Of a stretch of DNA of 64,000 nucleotides, positions 25,694-33,866 are shown piece by piece (position 1 is the first letter of the stretch; each line of letters starts with the position of its first letter). The stretch comes from Streptomyces qaidamensis. GTDB taxonomy: Bacteria > Actinomycetota > Actinomycetes > Streptomycetales > Streptomycetaceae. The notes under the pieces were generated by a model. That model did no database searches, was not told where the DNA came from, and worked only from the letters and a program-made list of their open reading frames with translations. The position numbers and the translations under genes are program-made. Location: positions 4,092,001-4,156,000 of the forward strand of contig NZ_CP015098.1 of NCBI RefSeq assembly GCF_001611795.1, read 5' to 3'.

Positions 25694-27733
25694 TCACGCG
25701 CCCACGACCACCCTCTGCACCTCCCCCTCCCCCAGCCGCTCGGCCTGCTCCGCCGTCGCCTTCTCGGCCAGGACGTTGACCGCCGTGTTGAACCGCTCCA
25801 TCGACGTGGGGCGGTCCGGGCCGAGGACGTACTCCTTGAGGACCCGGCGCTCGGGTGCCATCGGGTCGCGGCCCGGCGCGCGCACCGAGTCGAGGATCTC
25901 CGGCAGGCGGGTGCAGGCCCGGTCCAGGAGGTACGCGCCCCCGGCGGTGGTGTACGCCGCCCGGAAGTCCTCGTCGGGCAGATCGTTCGCGTTGGTCAGG
26001 ACGTACGGCTTGAGGCTCGCCACGAAGTCCGCGACCACGGACGAGACGTCGCTGACGAGGACGTCGGCCTGGTCGAAGCACTCGTACAGCGTGGGCAGTT
26101 GCTTGAGGATCACCTGGTGCCGGACCGGCCCCCGGCTCTGCCAGAAGAGCCGGTGCCACTCGGCCCGCAGCTCGTGCCACTCCGCCTCCCCGTCCCGGAC
26201 GGGGATCCGCGCATCGCGCACCTGCTGGGCGTCGTCGCCGGTGAGCCGCCCGGACAGTTCGCCGAGCCGGGCCTGGATCTCCGCGAGCCGCGGCCGGGCG
26301 GCGGCGATCGCGGCCTCGGCCTCCTGGGCGTCCCGGGCGTCCCGCCGCTCGTTGTCTGCGCGCAGCAGCTCCCGGACGGCCCGGTCCGCCTCGGCCGCCA
26401 CCCGGGAGCGCTTGCCGGTGAGCGGGTGCGGCTTGTAGAGGACCCGGACGTTCTCGGCGAGCAGCTTCTCGACCAGCGGCACGCCCATCGGGATCAGCGA
26501 CGTGTGGCAGTCGTCGTCGCTCCAGCCCTCCCACGTCGGCGCGTACAGCACGGTCGGCACCGGTCCCGGAACGTGGTCGGCGTGCAGCCGGATCGACGAC
26601 AGCTGCGGGCGGCCCACCTCGACGATCGCCGAGTCGCTGATGGCGTGCCGCACCCGCTGGTAGCGGTCGCGCCCGGCCCGCCCGGCCACCCAGATCTCGT
26701 CGTACACCTTGCTCACCCGGTTGCTGCTGGCGAGCTTGTCGCTGTCGCCGTGCCCGATGAACACGTGCTTGGCCTCGGCGACGCGCAGCATGTGCACGTT
26801 CTTGCCCGCGTTGCCCGGGTAGAGGACGACCCGCAGCTCGGGCAGCTCCAGCTGCGCCACGTCGTCGGCCTTCGGCACGCACACGACCGGGATCGACGTA
26901 CGGCCCAGGTAGCGGAACGAGGCCCGCTCCCTCAGGATGATCAGCGGCCGCCGGTCGAGCTGCTCCAGCGTCTCGATCCACATGTTGACCTGGTACATGA
27001 AGTCCCGCGACACGGAAGCGAAGCTGAAGTACAGCGCCACCTCCGGCCGGTATCCGGCGAGTTGCCGGTTGAGCTCGGCGATCACCTCGGCGTCCGGCGG
27101 CATCCGGCGGGCCCGGCGCAGCTGCCCCAGCAGCGCCGCCACGGCCGCGACCGCCAGCCCGGCGGTGAGGGCGAACCCGATGCCGGCTGACTGCCACGCC
27201 CCGGCCGCGAGCGCGGCGAGGAGCCCGGCGTGGGCCGGCACGTCGAGATGCAGCAGCTTGCGCAGGAAGCGCCGGTAGAGGAGCGCGGGCGGCGACTGCT
27301 GGATGCCCGCCCCGCTCATGTCGAGGTTGCGCACCACGACCGACAGCGTGCGGCGCCGCCGGATGGCGTGGTGCACCGCCGTATACATGATCACCATGCC
27401 GAAGTGGACGCTGAACACGGCCAGCGCGGCCACCAGCACCGCTTCCGGCGCGCCCATCCGCTCGGCCAGCGCGAGCAGCATCACCGTCCGCACGGCGAAC
27501 CGCATCGTCCGGGTCAGCTGCAACGCGGCCAGCCGCCGCACGAAGGCGGGAGCCCGCGTGTGCAGCACCTCGTCCACGGCGTACGTCACGGCCGAGGCCG
27601 CGGCGAAGCCCCACAGTGAGGGGAGCAGCGCGAAGACGGGCAGTGCGGCGAATCCGGCGGCGAACAGGAACACAAGCAAAAGGTCGGTCTTCCCGCGCAC
27701 ACGCAGGACACCGCACAGCCAACGGAACGTCAT
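25694..27733 (-). CDS. Membrane-anchored CDP-glycerol glycerophosphotransferase family protein
   Basis: 679 residues from the ATG at 27733 with GAGGAA upstream. Residues 10-230 contain about six hydrophobic spans. Residues 260-660 resemble TagF/TagB glycerophosphotransferases: YFSFASVSRDFMYQVNMWIE, VFIGHGDSDKLASSN (the GHG catalytic-region motif), VLYAPTWEG, YKPHP and ADVLVSDVSSVVADF. These enzymes transfer glycerol-phosphate or related units to build teichoic-acid-type wall polymers on the inner face of the membrane. No other wall-polymer gene is adjacent, so the product is unknown. Convergent with murQ, with only 4 bp between the stop codons. Confidence 0.82.
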   Translation of the reverse strand: MTFRWLCGVLRVRGKTDLLLVFLFAAGFAALPVFALLPSLWGFAAASAVTYAVDEVLHTRAPAFVRRLAALQLTRTMRFAVRTVMLLALAERMGAPEAVLVAALAVFSVHFGMVIMYTAVHHAIRRRRTLSVVVRNLDMSGAGIQQSPPALLYRRFLRKLLHLDVPAHAGLLAALAAGAWQSAGIGFALTAGLAVAAVAALLGQLRRARRMPPDAEVIAELNRQLAGYRPEVALYFSFASVSRDFMYQVNMWIETLEQLDRRPLIILRERASFRYLGRTSIPVVCVPKADDVAQLELPELRVVLYPGNAGKNVHMLRVAEAKHVFIGHGDSDKLASSNRVSKVYDEIWVAGRAGRDRYQRVRHAISDSAIVEVGRPQLSSIRLHADHVPGPVPTVLYAPTWEGWSDDDCHTSLIPMGVPLVEKLLAENVRVLYKPHPLTGKRSRVAAEADRAVRELLRADNERRDARDAQEAEAAIAAARPRLAEIQARLGELSGRLTGDDAQQVRDARIPVRDGEAEWHELRAEWHRLFWQSRGPVRHQVILKQLPTLYECFDQADVLVSDVSSVVADFVASLKPYVLTNANDLPDEDFRAAYTTAGGAYLLDRACTRLPEILDSVRAPGRDPMAPERRVLKEYVLGPDRPTSMERFNTAVNVLAEKATAEQAERLGEGEVQRVVVGA

Positions 27734-27868
27734 AAGACAGGATTCCTCTGGGGAAAGGATGTGATTTCCGGAGTGGCGTGCGGTGGGGCGAACGCCGGTG
27801 TATGCGCGATACGCCTGTTCGACGGTGGCGGAGGGCGAATGGTTGTACATCCATCGTTGGCTATTACT

Positions 27869-28114
27869 TCACCGTGACTTGGGCTCCCGGTTGACTTGCC
27901 GAACGCGAGCCCGCAAGGCCTCCCGCACGGGCAACGACCGCAGCACGTCGGTGAGTTGCTCGGCCGTCCGTACGTTGCACCGCCCCAGATCGACCAGCGC
28001 GAACGGCTCGTCACTCGCGGCCGTGACCGGGTCCACGCGCAGGGACGGCAACACGACACCGACCCCCGCGAGAGCGTCCCGCAGCGACTTCACGATCTCT
28101 TCGGTCGAGCGCAT
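27869..28114 (-). CDS. Small hypothetical protein (81 aa)
   Basis: ATG at 28114 with GGAGG at a good distance. The sequence starts MRSTEEIVKSLRDALAGVGV and has a central segment PFALVDLGRCNVRTAEQLTDVL. It may be a small alpha/beta protein; no domain is recognised. The single Cys is isolated. The gene lies between the polymerase gene and the divergent HTH/DUF397 block, and such small ORFs often accompany those pairs in Streptomyces. Confidence 0.6.
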   Translation of the reverse strand: MRSTEEIVKSLRDALAGVGVVLPSLRVDPVTAASDEPFALVDLGRCNVRTAEQLTDVLRSLPVREALRARVRQVNREPKSR

Positions 28115-28228
28115 CCCGTCCTACCTCCACGCTGAGTTGGCGAATCACCACACAGCGTGTCCGACGCGTCCCTAACCTGGCCAGACACGGCGGTCCAACA
28201 ACCCGATCCGTACGACAGGGAGTCGCCC

Positions 28229-29068
28229 ATGCCCGGATCCAGGGACCTCGACCCGTCCTCCTCCCCTCGGGCCCTCCTGGGCGCCGAACTCCGCCACGCC
28301 CGAGAAAAGGCCGGCCTGAGCCAGGAGGAACTGGGACAGCGGCTGTTCGTGAGCGGGTCGTTCATCGGGCAGCTGGAGGCGGGGACGCGGAGGTTGCAGC
28401 GGGAGTACGCGCGGTTGCTGGACGAGGTGCTGGGGACGGAGGACTTCTTCCAGCGGAACTGTGCGGCGGCGGCGAAGTCGAAGTATCCGGAGCACTTTGC
28501 GGAGGCGGCGGAGGCAGAGGCTGCGGCTACTGAGATCCGACAGTTCGCGCCGCTCCTCATTCCCGGGCTGCTGCAAACCGCCGCGTACGCACGGGCCGTC
28601 TTCCGCGCGTACCGGCCCACAGCACCGGAGCAGGTGATCGAGGAGTTGGTGACGGCCCGGACGGAGAGGGCCCGCATCCTCGACGTTCCAACAAGCCCGT
28701 TGTTGTGGACGGTGCTTGACGAGGCTGCACTGCGTCGGCAGACCGGCGGCCCGGAGGTCATGGCCGAGGCACTACGTCACGTCACTGCCCTGATCCGCCG
28801 GAACCGGATCATCGCGCAGGTGTTGCCCTTCAGCGCGGGCGCCCACGCCTCGATGGAGGGCTCCATGAAGCTCATGGACTTCGAGGACGCCCCTCCGCTG
28901 CTCTACTTCGAGGGGGTCGGCACGGGGCGGCTGGAGGATGACCCGGCAACCGTCCGGTATCAGCGGCGCACCTTCCAACTACTGACCGCGTACGCCCTCT
29001 CGCCGGAAAGGTCCCTGGTTCTCATCGAGGACATCGCGCAGGATGGCAGCCATGAGGAGCATCCCTGA
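28229..29068 (+). CDS. XRE-family regulator with DUF5753 domain
   Basis: 279 residues from the ATG at 28229. Residues 14-70 are a Cro/C1-type helix-turn-helix (LGAELRHAREKAGLSQEELG, FVSGSFIGQLEAGTRRLQRE). Residues 95-270 are DUF5753, a domain confined to these actinobacterial regulators (PLLIPGLLQTAAYARAVFRA, the VLDEAALRRQTGG motif). The partner DUF397 gene overlaps its stop codon. Streptomyces has dozens of such pairs; some, like BldB/AbaA-linked and WhiJ-type systems, affect development, but the target of this one is unknown. Confidence 0.92.
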   Translation: MPGSRDLDPSSSPRALLGAELRHAREKAGLSQEELGQRLFVSGSFIGQLEAGTRRLQREYARLLDEVLGTEDFFQRNCAAAAKSKYPEHFAEAAEAEAAATEIRQFAPLLIPGLLQTAAYARAVFRAYRPTAPEQVIEELVTARTERARILDVPTSPLLWTVLDEAALRRQTGGPEVMAEALRHVTALIRRNRIIAQVLPFSAGAHASMEGSMKLMDFEDAPPLLYFEGVGTGRLEDDPATVRYQRRTFQLLTAYALSPERSLVLIEDIAQDGSHEEHP

Positions 29069-29264
29069 GTACGACCTGGACGGCGCGACCTGGCACAAGT
29101 CCAGCTACAGCGGCGGCAGCGGCGGCGACTGCCTGGAAATAGCCGACGGCCACCCCAGCCTCACCCCCGTCCGCGACTCCAAGACCCCTCACGGCCCGAA
29201 GCTCGTGTTCCGGGCGATGGCCTGGACCGCATTCGTCGAGAACCTCAAGGACGAGACGGCCTGA
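29052..29264 (+). CDS. DUF397 family protein
   Basis: 70 residues from the ATG at 29052 (MRSIPEYD); an ATG 9 nt earlier is possible. DUF397 hallmark residues are WHKSSYSGGSGGDCLEIAD and VRDSK. It overlaps the XRE gene by 17 bp, the standard arrangement. DUF397 proteins are thought to be the antagonist or partner of the adjacent XRE regulator, in a toxin-antitoxin-like or WhiJ-like arrangement. Confidence 0.92.
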   Translation: MRSIPEYDLDGATWHKSSYSGGSGGDCLEIADGHPSLTPVRDSKTPHGPKLVFRAMAWTAFVENLKDETA

Positions 29265-29404
29265 GCTTCGGGACCCGGGCTTCGAGCCCTCTTTTCAAGG
29301 AACGGGTGGAGGGCCTCAACCCACCCTCCCACCCAGTGAGTTGACGCGACGCGTTCGGCTTGCCACGGACAGTCACATACCTCTACCGTTCCTGGACAAG
29401 CAAC

Positions 29405-29439
29405 AGCCCCCGCCCGGTGCGCCAACACCTGCGGGGGCT
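29405..29439 (+). ncRNA. Leader hairpin before the winged-helix gene
   Basis: AGCCCCCGC/GCGGGGGCT, a perfect 9-bp stem. Its 17-nt loop can add GGTG/CACC. It ends 31 nt before the ATG at 29471. It may terminate DUF397 transcription or act as an attenuator; no coding capacity is seen in the 205-bp gap. Confidence 0.6.
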
Positions 29440-29470
29440 TAACCAACGAGATCGAAAGACAGTCGATCCC

Positions 29471-30325
29471 ATGGCTGACGCCAACTTTAGTGCCGCCGTC
29501 CCGTCCGCGCACCCCATGGCGGGGCCGGGCTACGGCAAACGCACCACCCCCGGCCAACTCCCCGGCACGAAACACGACTTCGCCCACCTCCCGCCCCGCG
29601 AAGCCGCCATCGCCGCCTACCTCGACCGGCTCCCCGACGGCGCCGACATCTCCGTGAAGACGCTGGCCAAACAGCTCCCCTACGGACAGTGCGCCCTCGG
29701 CACGGCCCTCAACCGCATCCAGCAGGCGGGCCACCTGCGCCGAGGCCGGGAGTGCGTGACGGCCGACGACGGCAGCTCCCGCTGGATCACCCGAACGTGG
29801 TTCACCCGCACCGCACGGGATGACGACTGGTGGACGGCGTTCACCCGCGGCGACGCACCACGGCCGCAGACTGCACGCCCGACCCGATCCCGGGCCCACA
29901 TCCTCCTCGCCGCCCTCGGCCGCACAGCACCCGTCCTGTCCCTCTCCGAGGCGGACTGCGCGACCCTCGCCCCACTCGTGGCGGAGTGGTTCGAGCGGGG
30001 CGCATCGGAAGACGACGTACTGCGAGCGCTCACCGCCGGCCTGCCGACGCCCGTCCACCACGCCGCCGCGCTGGTCCGAAACCGCCTGACCAGCAAACTT
30101 CCATCCCCACCACCCCCTCCCCGCCCACCCCTACGGATCCTGGAGTGCGCGAACTGCGGCGCCCCGGGGCGTCCGGAAACCCTGCCAGGGGGTCGTTGCA
30201 GCGCCTGCCGGGGCGAACGCGCCCCCGCACAACCCGCTGCACCCCTTTCCGCCCCTACGGTCCACGCCCACGCGGCTGTGATCCGCGCGGCGATGTCCCG
30301 ACGACGCCACGATTGCGCCGACTGA
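29471..30325 (+). CDS. Winged-helix DNA-binding protein with C-terminal zinc ribbon
   Basis: 284 residues from the ATG at 29471. Residues 40-110 look like a winged helix (REAAIAAYLDRLPDGADISV, LGTALNRIQQAGHLRR). Residues 135-210 form a helical segment. Residues 223-250 carry CANCGAPGRPETLPGGRCSAC, a CxxC-(14)-CxxC zinc ribbon, followed by a basic tail. Such proteins are common beside HTH/DUF397 pairs in Streptomyces and are annotated as MarR-like or HTH proteins of unknown role. The start is preceded by GAAAG and by the leader hairpin. Confidence 0.65.
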   Translation: MADANFSAAVPSAHPMAGPGYGKRTTPGQLPGTKHDFAHLPPREAAIAAYLDRLPDGADISVKTLAKQLPYGQCALGTALNRIQQAGHLRRGRECVTADDGSSRWITRTWFTRTARDDDWWTAFTRGDAPRPQTARPTRSRAHILLAALGRTAPVLSLSEADCATLAPLVAEWFERGASEDDVLRALTAGLPTPVHHAAALVRNRLTSKLPSPPPPPRPPLRILECANCGAPGRPETLPGGRCSACRGERAPAQPAAPLSAPTVHAHAAVIRAAMSRRRHDCAD

Positions 30326-30338
30326 GGACAATGGACCC

Positions 30339-30908
30339 ATGAACCACGCCCAGCTCACCGCCCTAGGCCGCGCCCTCCGACTCCTCGGCGAGCACGGGGA
30401 GGCCCTCACGGCCGACACCCCGGACGCCAAGCTGCACGAGGTCAAGGCCGATCTGAAGCGTGCGCTGGACCTGCTGGAGGAGAGCGTCTCGAACGCCGCG
30501 CCCACCACCCGCTGCCCCGAGCACCCGAACGGCCCGGTCGACGAGGCCGCCCCCGACCTGTGCCTGCTGTGCGAGACGCGGCGCCGGGCCGCCCGCAGGG
30601 CCGAGTTCAACGGGCCCGCTCCCCAGTACCAGCCCGTCGAACCCGCGCCGTCCCGCTACGGCGTGCGCGGCGACCGCCCCCAGCCCCAGCAGCGCTGGCT
30701 GGCGGAGCTGTGGAACGGCCAGAACTGGCAGCTGTGCGGCACCCCGCGCCGGGACCGGCGGGAGGCGGAGCTGTTCATCAACGCCCAGCGCAAGGCTCCC
30801 CGGGCCGCCATGGCGTACCGGCTGGTGCACGAGTTCACCGACTACGAGGTGCTGCGGGTGTGGGGGACGCCGGTGAAGGTGGACATCGAGCCGATGGGCA
30901 ACCTCTGA
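30339..30908 (+). CDS. Hypothetical protein with Cys motif
   Basis: 189 residues, ATG with GAGGAC upstream, 13 bp after the previous stop codon, so probably the same operon. The N-terminal helix (LTALGRALRLLGEHGEAL) is followed by CPEHPNGPVDEAAPDLCLLC, which could hold a metal. The C-terminal part (WLAELWNGQNWQLCGTPRRD to RLVHEFTDYEVLRVWG) is Trp-rich. I recognise no family; it appears restricted to actinomycetes. Confidence 0.65.
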   Translation: MNHAQLTALGRALRLLGEHGEALTADTPDAKLHEVKADLKRALDLLEESVSNAAPTTRCPEHPNGPVDEAAPDLCLLCETRRRAARRAEFNGPAPQYQPVEPAPSRYGVRGDRPQPQQRWLAELWNGQNWQLCGTPRRDRREAELFINAQRKAPRAAMAYRLVHEFTDYEVLRVWGTPVKVDIEPMGNL

Positions 30909-30917
30909 CCGGCCGGG

Positions 30918-32474
30918 CTACAGCAGCGGAAGCGGCAGGAACTCGTACCCCTCCCACAGCCGCCGCGACCGCTCCTCCGGGTACGCCCTCACCTCCGGCT
31001 CCGCGTCCAGCACCTGTACCAGCCGCTGCTCGTCGTCGTAGGCCGGCCAGCCCGGGTCGCCCGTCCTCGCGAAGGACGTCCAGGACGCGCGGAAGCGGGA
31101 CGACAGCGCGAGGGCCTCGGCGGACGGCTCCGCGCCCGCGAACAGCAGCAGCCCCAGGTCCGCGCCGTACGTGCCGAACAGCAACGGGATGTCCAGACCG
31201 TGGCAGGCACCGAGCGCGCCGCCGTTGCCCGGGGCCGGCCAGGTCAGTTCGTAGACGTGGGCGCGGCCTCCGCCCGCGCGCTGGGCCTCGGCCAGGTGCA
31301 GGGTGGGCATGTTGAACAGCCAGTCCGTCTGGACGCGTTCGTAGAGTTCGCTCGGGGAGGCCTCGGGGAAGGCGGCGCGGTACGCCTGTTCGCCGTCGGG
31401 CCCGGGGGCGAACAGGCGCAGGGCGGAGGCCGCCCTCTCGTCGGTGATCCGGCCCAGTCGGCCCGCCATCGCGATGAACAGGCGGTACTCGTCGCGGTTG
31501 TGGCCGACGAGGAGGTCGACGTCCTTCGCCGATCCGGACCGCAGCGCCTGCCACGGCATGGTCGGCAGGACCTCGCCGTCGACCACCGGGGAGAAGGGCG
31601 TGACCGTGGGCGCCGCCTGGCCCCAGCGGTCGACGCGCTGGAGCATCTTGGCGCTGAGCGTCTCGCCCGCCGAGGTCAGCCGGTGCGGAGCGATCGTCGA
31701 GAGGTCGGCGACCGTGGGGCGCAGGCCCAGCTCGGCGGCGAGGGCGGTGCCGACGTCCCGGGCCAGGGCGTCGGAGAAGAACGTCCCGGGCACGCTCTGG
31801 ACGATCGCCCGCCGGAACAGTCCGGCCGTGTTCGGCATGGACAGCAGCGAGGCGATCGAACCCGCGCCCGCGGACTCACCGAAGACCGTGACCTGGCCGG
31901 GGTCGCCGCCGAAGGCCTCGACGTTGTCCCGCACCCATTCCAGGGCGGCCACTTGGTCGAGCAGGCCGCGGTTGGCGGGAGCGCCCTCGATCGTCGCGAA
32001 ACCCTCCATGCCCAGGCGGTAGTTGAGGGACACGACCACCACGTCGCCCTCGGTGGCGATGCGCCGGGCGTCGTAGCCGGGGCTGCCGGAGTGGCCCAGC
32101 TTGTAGGCGCCGCCGTAGATCCACACCATCACCGGCCGCCGGGCGCCCGGGTCGGGTTCGGGCGTCCAGACGTTGACCGTGAGCCACTCGTCGCCCTCGG
32201 GCACGTCGAGCAGGCCCGGGCCGCCCAGGTTGCCGAGGTCCTGCGGGGGCGGCGGGCCGAAGGCGTGGGCGTCGCGTATGCCGTCCCAAGGACGGGCCGG
32301 GCGGGGGGCCATGAAGCGGGCCTCGCCCACCGGGGGTGCGGCGAACGGGATGCCGCGGAAGACCGCGAGTCCCTCTTCCCTTCGGCCCCGAACCGCACCG
32401 GCGGTCGTACGGACCACCGGTGCGGGCTCCTCCGAAGGGCCGCCCGCCGACGGGCGGGATTCGGTCGTCGTCAT
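30918..32474 (-). CDS. Type B carboxylesterase
   Basis: 518 residues from the ATG at 32474 with GAGGAG upstream. Alpha/beta-hydrolase of the cholinesterase-like family. The nucleophile elbow is FGESAGAGS with Ser201. The oxyanion hole is in MVWIYGGAY, and the catalytic His is in GACHGLDIPLLFG. The N-terminal AVFRGIPFAAPP is typical. No signal peptide is seen, so it probably works in the cytoplasm on small esters. It is convergent with the hypothetical gene on the left. On the right, the flavoenzyme gene lies 88 bp upstream in the same direction. Confidence 0.9.
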   Translation of the reverse strand: MTTTESRPSAGGPSEEPAPVVRTTAGAVRGRREEGLAVFRGIPFAAPPVGEARFMAPRPARPWDGIRDAHAFGPPPPQDLGNLGGPGLLDVPEGDEWLTVNVWTPEPDPGARRPVMVWIYGGAYKLGHSGSPGYDARRIATEGDVVVVSLNYRLGMEGFATIEGAPANRGLLDQVAALEWVRDNVEAFGGDPGQVTVFGESAGAGSIASLLSMPNTAGLFRRAIVQSVPGTFFSDALARDVGTALAAELGLRPTVADLSTIAPHRLTSAGETLSAKMLQRVDRWGQAAPTVTPFSPVVDGEVLPTMPWQALRSGSAKDVDLLVGHNRDEYRLFIAMAGRLGRITDERAASALRLFAPGPDGEQAYRAAFPEASPSELYERVQTDWLFNMPTLHLAEAQRAGGGRAHVYELTWPAPGNGGALGACHGLDIPLLFGTYGADLGLLLFAGAEPSAEALALSSRFRASWTSFARTGDPGWPAYDDEQRLVQVLDAEPEVRAYPEERSRRLWEGYEFLPLPLL

Positions 32475-32562
32475 CTGGATCTCCTCGCGGATGCCGGTGA
32501 ACAGGCGTCCGGCCAGTGTCCTTGACTGACGCAAGCAGATCCAGAGGCTCAGGTGACGGGTG

Positions 32563-33687
32563 TCAGCTGAGGGTCTTCAGCGACGCCGGGTTGTACGGAG
32601 CCAGGTCTTCCAGACGGCCGTCGAGCACCTTCCGGGCCCACTCGGGGTCCTGGAGCAGGGCGCGGCCGACGGCGACCATGTCGAACTCGTCGCGCTCGAA
32701 GCGGTCGAGGAGGTTGTCGAGGTCGCCGACCTCGGCGCTCTCGCCCTGGAAGGCCTTGATGAAGTCGCCGTTCAGGCCGACCGAGCCGACGGTGATGGTG
32801 GGCTTGCCGGTGAGCTTCTTGGTCCAGCCGGCCAGGTTGAGGTCGGAGTCCTCGAACTCGGGGACCCAGTAGCGGCGGGTGGAGGCGTGGAAGGCGTCGA
32901 CACCGGCGGCGGCGAGCGGCGTCAGGATGGCCTCCAGCTCCTCCGGGGTCTCGGCGAGGCGGGCGTCGTAGGCCTCCTGCTTCCACTGGGAGTAGCGGAA
33001 GATGACGGGGAAGTCGGCGGAGACCGTCTCGCGGACGGCCGCGACGATCTCCTCCGAGAGCTTGGCGCGCGCGACCCGGTCGCCGCCGTAGGCGTCGGTG
33101 CGGCGGTTGGTGCCCTCCCACAGGAACTGGTCGAGCAGGTAGCCGTGGGCGCCGTGCAGCTCCACGCCGTCGAAGCCGATGCGCTCGGCGGCGGCAGCGG
33201 CCTCGGCGAACGCGCCGATGACGGCGTCGATGTCGGCCTGGGTCATGACCTTGCCGGTGGGCTCGTCGGCGCCGATGCGCAGACCGGAGGGGCCGACGGC
33301 GGGGGCATCGGCGAACGGGGGCTCGCCCTGGTTGCGCACCATGCCGATGTGCCAGAGCTGCGGCACGATAGTGCCGCCCCCGGCGTGCACCGCCTCGGCG
33401 ACCTTCGCCCAGCCCGCGAGCTGCTCCTCGCCGTGGAACCGCGGCACGCGGTCGCTCTGCCCGGCCGACTCGTGGCCGACGTAGGTGCCCTCGGTGACGA
33501 TCAGGCCCACTCCGGCGGCGGCACGGCGCCCGTAGTACGACACGACGTCCTCGCCGGGCACACCGCCCGGGGAGAACATGCGGGTCATCGGCGCCATCGC
33601 GATCCGGTTGGGAACGGTCAGGCCGCCCAGCGATACGGGCCGGGACAGGATTTCGGCGGCGCGGGAAGCGGAGGCGGCGACGGTCAC
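32563..33687 (-). CDS. Old yellow enzyme family NADH:flavin oxidoreductase
   Basis: 374 residues from the GTG at 33687 with GGGAG upstream. FMN-dependent TIM barrel. Visible are MAPMTRMFSPGG (FMN site), PQLWHIGM, the substrate-binding GFDGVELHGAHGYLLDQFLW, and RYSQWKQ. Members reduce activated C=C bonds of enones or nitro compounds with NAD(P)H in the cytoplasm; the physiological substrate is unknown. The esterase gene follows 88 bp downstream on the same strand, so the two may be cotranscribed. Confidence 0.9.
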   Translation of the reverse strand: MTVAASASRAAEILSRPVSLGGLTVPNRIAMAPMTRMFSPGGVPGEDVVSYYGRRAAAGVGLIVTEGTYVGHESAGQSDRVPRFHGEEQLAGWAKVAEAVHAGGGTIVPQLWHIGMVRNQGEPPFADAPAVGPSGLRIGADEPTGKVMTQADIDAVIGAFAEAAAAAERIGFDGVELHGAHGYLLDQFLWEGTNRRTDAYGGDRVARAKLSEEIVAAVRETVSADFPVIFRYSQWKQEAYDARLAETPEELEAILTPLAAAGVDAFHASTRRYWVPEFEDSDLNLAGWTKKLTGKPTITVGSVGLNGDFIKAFQGESAEVGDLDNLLDRFERDEFDMVAVGRALLQDPEWARKVLDGRLEDLAPYNPASLKTLS

Positions 33688-33797
33688 GTGGGGGCTCCCT
33701 TGGAGGTACCGGATGGTATGTGCATACGCATAGGACACATGGTTCAACCACCCGGCGCGGCCCTGGCATCCCGGCCCCGCTGTGATCCCGGACACGC

Positions 33798-33841
33798 CCG
33801 AGGGCGGCACCCCCTGTCGGAACAGGAAGTACCGCCCTCGG
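33798..33841 (-). terminator. groEL terminator
   Basis: CCGAGGGCGG/CCGCCCTCGG, a perfect 10-bp stem, with CCTGT/ACAGG in the 24-nt loop, 25 bp after the groEL stop codon. Confidence 0.75.
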
Positions 33842-33866
33842 CAAGGACGTTGATCGACCGGGTCGA

